Shown here: piece by piece, positions 12,201-21,985 of the stretch
How the letters are laid out: each line of letters starts with the position of its first letter
How positions within the stretch are numbered: position 1 is the stretch's first letter
DNA from: Tubiluchus corallicola
Lineage: Eukaryota > Priapulida > Priapulimorpha > Priapulimorphida > Tubiluchidae
DNA length: 64,000 nucleotides
Assembly: GCA_030141605.1 (NCBI GenBank)
Contig: JAQGDQ010000020.1
Location: forward strand, 558,001 to 622,000
Direction: 5' to 3'
Made by a program: the position numbers and the translations under genes
Notes under the pieces: model-generated
What the model saw: only the letters and a program-made list of their open reading frames with translations
Told to the model about the DNA's origin: nothing
Database searches by the model: none

Positions 12201-14931
12201 ACTCAAATAACTTCGCTTAATTAACTCAATTATTTTTCCTTCACTTACTTAAAATAAGATATTTGTTTGTGCCCAAACAGCCTTTCCTACTTTTATGTCA
12301 TCTTGACTTCCCTTTTGTCTATTATATATGTGTAAACAAATCCTGTTAAGTACCGTTTTGTTTGTAAACAGGTATGTTTATTATGCGCTAATACGCTGGC
12401 GTAGAGATTTGGCTTTGAATCTGTTACCTGCTCATCCACTGCACTTAACCTCATTACCCAAAGAATTTCTGGAAGCTAAACATTTAATCACTTGCCTAGC
12501 AGTTTCCTTTTGATAATCATAGATGCAGGTACAGTAATCAGCCAGTATTCCTTGTGACTTACAAGAGTAAGCATGCAGCAAACAAAGGAATAGAGTTAAA
12601 AATTTGAAAAATGGAGCATAAACATAAAGATCTAACAGTTAAGGAGAATTTGAAAATTTTAGAGCAGTACGATTTAGAAAACTATACTTTTTAATTTATT
12701 GTTAATTCACTTATATAAATTAATATTTTAAAATATTTTTTTCTAATTTTTAACTGCACAAAGTAATTTAGGCATAACTTCTTTTCTAAAATTAGTTAAA
12801 AGCCTTTGCAGTGCATAGTAAGCTGATGACAGCAGTAATACTATACCCATCAGTTAATGGGTTCAATCGGCAATCACCAGTTAGGCAAAGGACAAGGATT
12901 CCCACACAAGTCTAGGCTGCTAGGCAATGTGATTTGTAGTGCAACACAGAAATGATGTTACGGTATCCTTGCATGGTCGAGTTTTATTGGATCTAACCGC
13001 ACAATTAAGTGTACCTGCAATGGTACAAAAATGTCTAAACAAGTCAGTGCCCAAGTGTCTGGCACCTAATTTTTCCAATGCCCAAATGGCCATGCCTAAA
13101 TGTGCTGTCCGCACATTACAGTGTGTAATTAAGTAGTGTAACTTTGGTGCATATATCTATGTTGCTGACATTCTGTACTAACATCCCTCTGCAATGCTAT
13201 ATGTCAATCAACAGCACGTTACAGTTTGCTGTTTTATCTTTTAACTTATTAATTTTTCGTACTTCTTAATAATTCTTTGAAATCTAAAATGGAAGTTGTT
13301 TTAAAGGTATAGACGAATACGACTTGTAGAAAAGGGTAAGCAGCAGTCATCTAAAATGAGAGCTGCAAAAATCGAAGAGCTTCCTGGGGTGACATCTGTT
13401 GATGACATTAAAGCTATGCTTAGTGATACCTCGCATCTGGACTACCCAATTTTTCGCCATCAACGTCACCATCCGATGAAGTCTGTGACGCTCTGCACTG
13501 GTTTGTTTCTTAATTGTGTATCTTTTTGCTGTTCCGGGGATTTTCAAACCGTTTGTTGAATCTTAATGTGCACGTGCAAAGTGTTTTTCTGAAGTTAAGT
13601 GTCAAGTTGACAATACGATGGAGACATTTCACAACCTTCTGTCACTTACTATTACTTTAGATTTGCTAACATGCCAGAAACAGTTTCCTTATATAAATAA
13701 TTATGATGATAATATGTCATAAAAAGCAGGTAATCTGTAGAATGATTGCATGCAATCCGACAGTCGAATTTAGTGTACTAGCTCAGCATTAAATAAGGAA
13801 GCATACTCAGCACCATGATATAGTTTGTATGGTATCATATAAAATAGCAATTACTTCATTGCTGCAGTCGAATGACATTTTCCCTAATCTGCTATACCTG
13901 CATACTGTGTGCATGTACCAAGTTTTCTCAGTATGGTTTACATAAGGGCTCATGAATCTTAAAGATATGTATAATGTAAATTGTTTAAACAACAAAGGAA
14001 CAGAATTAAAAAACTCCTTGTTCAGAAGATGGGTTGTAGATTATTGCCTTTTTTTAATGTCATCTGACTGATCATGTTCAAAGTCTTAGTTGTATTCTCT
14101 AGTACTTTATTTGCTATATTACGCATGGCTATTTATCTCATTGAAACTATGGCACTTGTGTGTCTAACCTAGAGAAATGATAATGTGTTTGGATTTAACA
14201 CTAGATTTTGGCTTTCAGAGTGCTGTATTAAAAACAGAGAAACGTAGTTCTGCAGCCTGATTTTTACAGTGGAAACATAAAGTACAGTGTAGTGTCTTCA
14301 TTGTTGGTTTAGATCAAACTCTTTTCTAGTTTAAGTGCAAACAGTTATAATACTGGTAATCCATTTTTCTCTTGTAATAGTAGTGTCACACGAAAAAAAT
14401 GGGTGACTATCTGTGTTCTGTTTACAGGCACATGGATGGCCAGAGGCATTTTTTGGGAACTGTCCGTATAGATCACTTGCTGACGGCTGTCGTTAAAAAC
14501 TGTACATATATGTGTTTGTTCATTTAGTGAATCCTGCTGTAGAATGTGTTTGTTCTTGCAGGTATTTTTGATCTAATGAATGGTAAATGGTCTATTTATA
14601 TGGATAAGGCATCTTCCAGTAAAGGACCAGTGGTAGTCTTTGATTTACCCATGGGTAAATGATCAGGTAACAAATTATTGGGTTGCTTCAGCTCAAAAAG
14701 GCTTCTGATTTGTGGTGACTGTACATCAGCAAATTCAGTAAATATATAGATCACTTGGTGAAGGCTGTCGTAAAAAACTGTACATATATGTGTTTGTTCT
14801 TTTGGTGAATCCTGCTCTAGAATGTGTTTGTTCTTGCAGGTATTTTTGATCTAATGAATGGCACATGGTCTAATTATATGGATAAGTCTTCTACTAGTAA
14901 GATAGTCTTTGATTTACCTGTGTGTAAATGA
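3233..14931 (+). CDS. Tan-like Ntn hydrolase 1 (beta-alanyl-dopamine/carcinine hydrolase family)
   Basis: Nine exons assembled by eye: 3233-3307, 3631-3726, 5012-5110, 5450-5593, 8025-8259, 8387-8480, 9875-10015, 13307-13500, then terminal exon 14562-14662 or its duplicate 14840-14931. All introns are GT..AG, with phases 0,0,0,0,1,2,2,1. The product is 392 aa (389 with the second terminal exon), close to insect Tan (about 387 aa). The family (penicillin acyltransferase/AAT-like, C45) self-cleaves at Gly-Cys, and the new N-terminal Cys attacks the amide bond of N-beta-alanyl amines. Here the Gly-Cys sits in GIAGCTDVYLN, with Cys at about residue 128. Further family blocks are LGMGHTEDA, FLPGYCMSFNKYGVIYTIN, VTRALLAAK and a C-terminal GIFDLMNG. 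No signal peptide is visible. The substrate in this organism is unknown; other amide conjugates are possible. Confidence 0.85.
5694..6400. other. GC-richer unclassified island in intron 4 of Tan-like gene 1
   Basis: About 650 bases stand out from the AT-rich intron by composition. A 69-codon frame at 5703-5912 starts without an ATG and matches no family I know. The block may be an inserted repeat or the 5' end of a retroelement. I see no clear terminal repeats or target duplication. Confidence 0.3.
6401..8024. other. Remainder of intron 4 of Tan-like gene 1
   Basis: AT-rich intronic sequence. Nothing beyond ordinary low-complexity runs was recognised. Confidence 0.4.
8481..9874. other. Intron 6 of Tan-like gene 1
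   Basis: AT-rich intronic sequence. A short trinucleotide tract of CTG and CTA units lies at about 9704-9740. No other structure was recognised. Confidence 0.4.
10863..11310. repeat. Low-complexity CACACCAC-rich tract
   Basis: Degenerate C/A-rich repeats (ACCACAC, CACCACC) run from about 10865 to 11235, then pass into GATGATGAC-type triplets. His/Thr/Pro-rich frames open on all three plus frames at once, as a C/A-biased repeat would produce, so none is treated as a gene. It lies in intron 7 of Tan-like gene 1. Confidence 0.8.
11560..12092 (-). mobile_element. Old inverted copy of the 16.5-20.4 kb Helitron family
   Basis: Read on the minus strand, this block follows the order of landmarks of the Helitron array: ATAAGATTCG, GGCACCATTTG, GATCTATA.ATCAAACGA, TTATTTTTCGAATC, GCCCACCG, AAACTTATACCTCT, GGTGGGTGTAGTAGG, TTTTCCCGGACCCAAC, then AAAGAGGA. 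It is strongly diverged and lacks the 3' hairpin and CTAG terminus. It is therefore an older or truncated family member, or a related subfamily. It sits in intron 7 of Tan-like gene 1, directly beside the pogo/Tigger-like element. Confidence 0.75.
12093..12880 (+). mobile_element. Pogo/Tigger-like element, copy 1
   Basis: This block aligns by eye with the reverse complement of about 42540-41620. Shared segments include TTAATAGACTCA/TTAATAGCATCA, AATTGACTCAA, GTTAAGTACCGTTTT, a ..CATCCAC.GCA..TAACCTC stretch, and TTTGCAGTGCATA followed by TAAGCTGATGA. The partner copy retains a transposase C-terminal fragment, and this copy keeps only its faint trace (PAHPLHLTSL at about 12430). It is non-autonomous and decayed. 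The right limit is uncertain. Confidence 0.6.
13501..14470. other. First part of intron 8 of Tan-like gene 1
   Basis: AT-rich intronic sequence up to the start of the terminal-exon duplication at 14471. A stretch near 14429 (splice-acceptor-like, then GCACATGG) weakly resembles the terminal exon but does not continue in frame. Confidence 0.4.
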
Positions 14932-15026
14932 TCAGGTAACAAATTATCGGGCTGCTTCAGTGCAAAAAGGCTTCTGATTTGTGGTGACTGTACATCAGAA
15001 AACTCAGTAAATATATAGGAGCCATT
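14471..15026 (+). repeat. Tandem duplication of the terminal exon of Tan-like gene 1
   Basis: Two direct units of about 278 bases start at 14471 and 14749, both with GATCACTTG. Each carries polypyrimidine, TTCTTGCAG, a terminal exon in the same phase, a TAAATGATCAGGTAAC stop region and matching 3' sequence. Exon 9a (14562-14662) gives GIFDLMNGKWSIYMDK and ends DLPMGK. Exon 9b (14840-14931) gives GIFDLMNGTWSNYMDK, is three residues shorter and ends DLPVCK. Both keep an acceptor and an open frame, so they could serve as alternative last exons. Confidence 0.85.
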
Positions 15027-16330
15027 ATTGATAGTAAAACCTCAACGTCAGGATATGAACGTGTCATCTCATACATGTAAAAAGCTTCATTGTTTTTAGA
15101 GTTAGAAAGATTTGTTCTTTTTTGATATCTGCTAGCTGTACAGAAAAATTGACTATTACATAATATGAATTACTGCAAAGCAAAAATGTCAAATTAGCAA
15201 ATCTGCTCAAAATTCTGCTCATTATGCATACGAAAAATTACTGTCTATGTATCCACTCTTCATATTGAGTTTTTTATGTCATTTCTACCTTGAATTTATG
15301 TTAAATAGTGCTATACTCATAATCACTACCTGTAAATGCATTGTAACATGAAAATGGTGCAAGATGGGCAACATTTTTGTAATGGACTTTGAACTGATGG
15401 TAGTGCTTTTGACGTTTGATTGTGTCTTTCAACTGAAATGTAACAAGATCACAAGTAATTATCACTAAAAAAAGCTCTACCAGAACCTGTTTTGATGAGT
15501 TAGAAGTTTAAAAGTGATTATTTGCTAGAATTATGATTAACAGGGGCAATTATGTCCCTCTATTGAGAACTTTGTAGTTTTAATTGTTACGTTTGGCAAA
15601 TTTTATTTGTAAACATCTGAAGCAATATTATCTTCTATTTTCATGTTTTTATGCAAAAGTAACGTATGTTAACTGTTAAATTTTAATTTAATTTAAAAAT
15701 CTGTTTGATTTTAAAAGTGAGTTGTATTATATAAAAATCAGTTAATCTATGTAAGTCCTTTTTCTGGACCATCTATTATGCATTGATGATTTTACTTTTT
15801 TGTCAATTCTAATCAAACTATGTTGCATTGTCGTCAGTTATCATGTTAGATAATGGAAAAATCTTATAATGCATTTAGCTAATAATTTATAAATCTGCAT
15901 AGTATTTACAGACTTGAGAATTTTACATGAATAGCATAATTCAGAAGATTGTTTATTAGTCTCATAGATCACAAATATAAATCATTTTTGGAAAAAAAAT
16001 TGGAATAAAAATTTTAACAGATTTCAGAAATTCTGTTGGTTTAACTACTATTTCATATTTGTTTCTGGAAGGTGAACAGGACTTAAAATACATATATTAC
16101 AATGTGATCGTGGTAAATAGTAGCAACGTTGTCTGTTTCTGTTTTGTCTTTCATGAGCATTTAGAAGACTACGTAGTCCAATAAATGGTAAAAAATTATG
16201 ATTGCAAATATGGAAAATGGACAGATACGGTACAGAATGTGTTATTGTCTAAACTGTGCATTCTCTGTGACGTATTCCATAATGTAGAGCTGTTCAGAAA
16301 GATAAGTCTTGCCTAAGTGCCTTCTAAGTG
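15027..16330. other. 3' flank of Tan-like gene 1
   Basis: AT-rich, without coding signal. An AATAAA lies near 16004, and earlier weak signals may be used for polyadenylation. At about 16336-16506, MITE-like sequence (GGGGCCAGATTCATG) precedes the Helitron array. Confidence 0.4.
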
Positions 16331-16506
16331 GTTGAAGATCCGTTCCAGGGGCCAGATTCATGTACGCATCGTAAATTTATACACTTAATGCATTGTCTTA
16401 CAACACCTCTAAGACAGTGTCGTAATCCTTAAGTAGCTGTCTTTGGGCACAAGTTGTCACAACTTCGCTGTTAATTCGAATTCATAAAACTGTCGTAAGG
16501 TTGTTA

Positions 16507-18792
16507 TCGCATATATTGATATTCTTGGTATGTTATATATATAGTGTCGATCTAGTGTCGTGCCATTGGGGGTTTATTTTTCGAATCCGGCCCACCGCGA
16601 GGAACGGGGGGCGAAAAACCTCCAAAAATGACTATTTTCGACCGTTTTTGCAAAACGTATACGTCTGAGATCTGGAGAACGGAAACGAGCCGAGGATGGT
16701 GCTGGCTATGGATAGATAGCCCGTTCAGCGTTGGGTGTAGTAGGCATATTTAGAATTCGCGAGAGGGCCAGGGCGCCCCGCAACGGGCGTTTTCCCGGAC
16801 CCAACTCGCGATTTTTTCGAAATTTTAACCAAACAGCATGCGGGAAAAACGTTCTAGCGTCGCCCGGTGGGACTCTCGGAAGGAGATATATAGCTCTTTA
16901 CAAAGAGGAAGGACAGGGCTACACGATGATGTAGGTTATATTTTAGGGCAGGTCCACCGAGAGGAGTATCAACGAGTTAATTACATGTTCTATTTTCCGC
17001 AAATTTCGACAATTTTCGCTTAGAAAACTGCTGACCGCATTCCATTGTTCTGACGTCATCCATTATTGCTTATAGCTTTAATTCAGCAAAAAGCTGCTTT
17101 GGGTTAGATAAACAGACATACAGTAGCTGCCTGCTGTACTCTGTCTATAACTTTAATTCAGTAAAAGCTACCTGCTGGCTTTGCGTTAGGTAAGTAGGCA
17201 GGATGTTACGGGCTTTGTGTTATAAATGAGGACTGTGTAGGATGTTCGTGTATTATTGATCACATGTGTATTTATACGCAAAATCTTTTGCGGGGCCTTT
17301 GCTAGTATATTAATATTCTTGGTATCTTAATATACATATTTAGATATAAGATTCCAGGCTACAGCTTCGACAAGGGCACCATTTGCGGCGATCTATACAT
17401 CAAACGAAAGGTCCCGATCTAGTGTCATGCCATTGATGGTTTATTTTTCGAATTGGGCCCACCGGAAGGAAGGGGGGGCGAAAAAAGCCCAAAAATGGCC
17501 ATTTTTGGCCGTTTTTTGCAAATTTTTTTCGAAATTTTGACCAAACAGCCTGCGGAAAAAACGTTCTAGCGACGCCTGGTGGGACTCTCGGAAGGAAATA
17601 TATGGCTCATCAGAAAGAGGAAGAACGGGGCTACACGATGATGTGGGCTATATTTTGGGGCAGGTCCACTGAGAGGAGTACCGACGAGTTAATTAGATGT
17701 TCTATTTTCGGCAATTTTCGCTTAGAAAACTGCTGACGCAATGCCATTGTTGTGACGTCATCCATTGTACTCTGTCTATAATCTTATAACTTTAATTCAG
17801 TAAAAGCGGCTTTGCATTAGATAAACAGACAAACAGTAGGTAGGATGTTTGTGTATTTTTGATTATACGTGTAAATTTATACGCAAAATTTTTTGCGGGG
17901 CCTTTGCTAGTCTCTTATATTAATATTCTTGGTATAGGCTTAATATATTTATTTATATATATATATATATATATAAGATTCGAGGCTACAGCTTTGACGA
18001 CGGCACCATTTGCGGCGATCTATACATCAAACGAAAGGTCTCGATCTAGTGTTGTGCCATTGATGGTTTATTTTTCGAATCGGGCCCACCGCGAGGAAGG
18101 GGGGGCGAAAAACCTCCAAAAATGGCCATTTTTCGGCCGTTTTTTGCAAAACTTATACCTCTTATTTCTGAAGAACGGGAACGGATCGAGGGTGGTGCTG
18201 GGTATGGATAGATAGCCCGTTCAGCGGTGGGTGTAGTAGGCATATTTAGAATTCCCGAGAGGGCCACGGCGCCCCGCAACGGGCGTTTTCCCGGACCCAA
18301 CTCGCGATTTTTTCGAAATTTTGACCAAACAGCCTGCGGGAAAAACGTTCTAGCGTCGCCCGGTGGGACTCTCGGAAGGAGATATATAGCTCTTTACAAA
18401 GAGGAAGGACAGGGCTACACGATGATGTAGGTTATATTTTAGGGCAGGTCCACCGAGAGGAGTATCAACGAGTTAGTTAGAGGTTCCATTTTCGGCGATT
18501 TTCGCTTAGAAAATTGCTGACGCAAAGGCAGACGCATTCCATTGTGCTGACGTCATCCACTGTGTCTATAACTTTAATTCAGCAAAAAGCTGCTTTGCAA
18601 CATACAGTAGGCAGGAGTAAACGCTGCTGGCTTTGCGTTAGGTAAGTAGGCAGGATGTTACGGGCTTTGCGTTATACATGAGGACTGTGTAGGATGTTCG
18701 CGTGTTATTGATTATACGTGGTTTTTTACGCAAAATCTTTTGCGGGGCCTTTGCTAGTCTCTTATATTAATATTCTTGGTATGGGCTTAATA

Positions 18793-18824
<32 letters not shown>

Positions 18825-19650
18825 AGATTCGAGGCTACAGCTTCGACGACGGCACCATTTGCGGCGATCTATACATCAAACGAAAGGTCTCGATCTAGTG
18901 TTGTGCCATTGATGGTTTATTTTTTTCGAATCGGGCCCACCGGGAGGAAGGGGGGGGGGCGAAAAACCTCCAAAAATGGCCATTTTTCGGCCGTTTTTTG
19001 CAAAACTTATACCTCTTATTTCTGAAGAACTGGAATGGGCCGAGGGTGGTGCTGGGTATGGATAGATAGCCCGTTCAGCGGTGGGTGTAGTAGGCATATT
19101 TAGAATTCCCGAGAGGACCACCGCGCCCCGCAACGGGCGTTTTCCCGGACCCAACTCGCGATTTTTTCGAAATTTTGACCAAACAGCATGCGGGAAAAAC
19201 GTTCTAGCGTCGCCCGGTGGGACTCTCGGAAGGAGATATATAGCTCTTTACAAAGAGGAAGGACAGGGCTACACGATGATGTAGGTTATATTTTAGGGCA
19301 GGTCCACCGAGAGGAGTATCAATGAGTTAATTACATGTTCTATTTTCCGCAAATTTCGACAATTTTCGCTTAGAAAACTGCTGACCGCATTCCATTGTTC
19401 TGACGTCATCCATTGTACTCTGTCTATAACTTTAATTCAGCAAAAAGCTGCTTTGCAGCATACAGTAGGCAGGAGTAAACGCTGCTGGCTTTGCGTTAGG
19501 TAAGTAGGCAGGATGTTACGGGCTTTGCGTTATACATGAGGACTGTGTAGGATGTTCGCGTGTTATTGATTATACGTGGTTTTTTACGCAAAATCTTTTG
19601 CGGGGCCTTTGCTAGTCTCTTATATTAATATTCTTGGTATGGGCTTAATA

Positions 19651-19682
<32 letters not shown>

Positions 19683-20416
19683 AGATTCGAGGCTACAGCT
19701 TCGACGACGGCACCATTTGCGGCGATCTATATATCAAACGAAAGGTCTCGATCTAGTGTTGTGCCATTGATGGTTTATTTTTTTTCGAATCGGGCTCACC
19801 GGGAGGGGGGGGCGGAAAACCTCCAAAAATGACCATTTTTCGGTCGTTTTTTGCAAAACTTATACCTCTTATTTCTGAAGAACTGGAATGGGCCGAGGGT
19901 GGTGCTGGGTATGGATAGATAGCCCGTTCAGCGGTGGGTGTAGTAGGCATATTTAGAATTCCCGAGAGGACCACCGCGCCCCGCAACGGGCGTTTTCCCG
20001 GACCCAACTCGATTTTTCCGAAATTTTGACCAAACAGCATACGGAAAAAACGTTCTAGCGTCGCCTGGTGGGACTCTCGGAAGGAGATATACAGCTCTTT
20101 ACAAAGAGGAAGGACAGGGCTACACGATGATGTGGGTTATATTTTAGGTCAGGTCCACCGAGAGGAGTACTGGCAAGTTAATTAGATGTTCTATTTTCGA
20201 CAATTTTCGCTTAGAAAACTGCTGACGCATGCCATTGTAGTGACGTCATCCATTGTACTCTGCTTACAGCTTTAATTCAGCAAAAAGCTGCTTTGCGTTA
20301 GATAAACAGACATACAGTAGGCAGGATGTTATGGGCTTTGTGTTATAAATGAGGACTAGGTAGAATGTTCGCGTATTATTGATTATACACAACATCTTTT
20401 GCGGGGCCTGTGCTAG
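16507..20416 (+). mobile_element. Head-to-tail array of five non-autonomous Helitrons
   Basis: Five related units abut one another: 16507-17305, 17306-17910, 17911-18757, 18758-19615 and 19616-20416. Units 3-5 start TCTCTTATATTAATATTC. Unit 1 starts TCGCATATATTGATATTC, and unit 2 lacks the first bases. Units end with a short palindrome, CGCAAAA-TC-TTTTGCG in most copies, followed by GGGCCTTTG and CTAG. That is the Helitron 3' signature: a hairpin about ten bases before CTRR. The array is flanked by A at 16506 and T at 20417, as expected for A^T insertion without target duplication. No Rep or helicase frame exists, so the units needed proteins from elsewhere. Unit 1 lacks about 95 internal bases and unit 2 is shortened internally. 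The 67-codon frames shared by units begin at GTG and are not treated as genes. Confidence 0.88.
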
Positions 20417-20429
20417 TAAGAATTATTAA

Positions 20430-21125
20430 TGCACTCCAGGATGCAACGGAAGATGCCCATGAATCTCTGAGCCAAGCCAAACTGATCGAGTACTGGAGAT
20501 TGGCCAGAAAGTACTAATTCTTATGCCTGAAGGGAAAGGAAAAATGCAGAGACACTATCGCGGCCCATACGTAGTAACTGACAAGGTGTCAGACCTCACA
20601 TATAAAATCAACATTGGTGGTAAAGGAAAACGGGCAAATGTTAAAACGTATCACATTAATCTGCTCAAGCCCTTTGTGGATCGTGATGGGAACAGCTTTA
20701 TTTGCCAGATGTGAGGAGAGCAGACTTGTGCCACCTGCCAGCAATATTGATAATGATTGGGTTGAGGACGATTCAAATAATCAGGAGCCAGACAGTGAAC
20801 GTTTGTGTAAATTGCCAGATTATGCTTTCCCACCTACAGCAAGTGCCACCCAAAGTGTAGCTGATATAACTTTACCTGCTGAACTTACTGAAGAGCAGAA
20901 GGAAGAGCTGATGAAAGTCCTCCGAGATTTCTCTGAAACTTTTACTGACCTTCCCGGAAGGACATCAGTAGTTGAGCACGAGATAATCCTCTCAGATCCT
21001 ACACCAGTCAGACAGAGACCATATCGTATCCCACAGGCCCAAAAAGAACTGGTCAGGAAAGAGCTGATGGAAATGCAGAAACTACAAGTTGGTCGTCGAT
21101 CAGAATCCTTGTGCCGGTAATCCTT
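20430..21125 (+). pseudogene. Ty3/gypsy Pol fragment: integrase C-terminus followed by reverse transcriptase N-terminus
   Basis: Frames read in order: an integrase end (KVLILMPEG, then MQRHYRGPYVVTDKVSDLTY and VKTYHINLLKPF), a linker, then the entry to reverse transcriptase (LTEEQKEELMKVLRDF, FTDLPGRT, VEHEIILSDPTPVRQRPYR, KELVRKELMEM). There are frame changes near 20510 (before LEIGQKV) and at about 20690-20715 (between integrase and linker). The reverse transcriptase is lost after about 21110. Nothing of the gag, protease, RNase H or LTRs is present. Integrase upstream of reverse transcriptase is the order known for Gmr1-like Ty3/gypsy elements. It is a dead fragment, adjacent to the Helitron array. 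Confidence 0.85.
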
Positions 21126-21344
21126 TATCCACTTGATAATTTTAATACTTTCTATCAAATGTATTACAAGGTAGCACGAAAACTGATCAGGTTTGTTACA
21201 AGGCAGATTCCCCGCCATCACAGTCTCTAGTAGGTTGAGTATTGAGGGTCAAGTAGGTTGAGTGTTGAGGGTCAACATCTGATAGGTCAGGTTTTAGTGC
21301 ATTCTGCAACGGCAAACTTTGGGTAAAGTTTATATCACACTCAT

Positions 21345-21390
21345 TTGCTCGCTCGCTCACTCACTCACTCACTCATTCACTCACTCACCC
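21345..21390. repeat. (CTCA)n microsatellite
   Basis: About eleven tetranucleotide units of CTCA/CTCG with small variations. Confidence 0.9.
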
Positions 21391-21985
21391 CTAAATTTAT
21401 TAGATTAAAATTTAATCATGTAACTATTAGGACCCTTTTTGTAGTAGCTTTTTTGTCACACTGAAACTCTGACTTGCAGATAATTTTACAGGGTGAACAT
21501 TCTATTCCATTGAAGTGAATATAACTGTGATAATGGTGAAAAGAGCTTTGCTTATCACAAAATAATTTTATGGGTATCCGTACGTGCCAGCGTGAAACTT
21601 TTACGTCATCATCTAGCTTACAGCCTAAGGTTTTTCTCGGAGATTGAATAGTTTATCTCACTTTAAAATTTTCTTAGAATTTCGTTGACACAGTGGCAAG
21701 TCATATGCCTCAAATTTCAATTGTGCTCAGATTATAAATACTTTGCAATTTTAGTAAAACGATTAATGTTTGTCTTTCCAACTATTTGCTGGTCAATGCT
21801 TATTGGCAATAGTTATTGTCTTAATGGACAAGAAAAGGGGTGATTGAATTAGGCTTCAGAAAAATCGTCTTAAAAATTATATTACTTTACATTAATTTTA
21901 TGCGTATATCGTACTCGTGTTGAAAGGAATTTTTGTTTATTTTCATTTTAAATCCCCCGTGATGCTGTACCGATTGCACCATTAC

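Noticed and set aside
16731-20040. Recurrent 67-codon plus frames and 84-95-codon minus frames in the Helitron units
   Set aside because: The plus frames begin at GTG with no ATG, no known domain is present, and their recurrence follows from unit duplication. Only the possible protein-level conservation is kept, as a finding.
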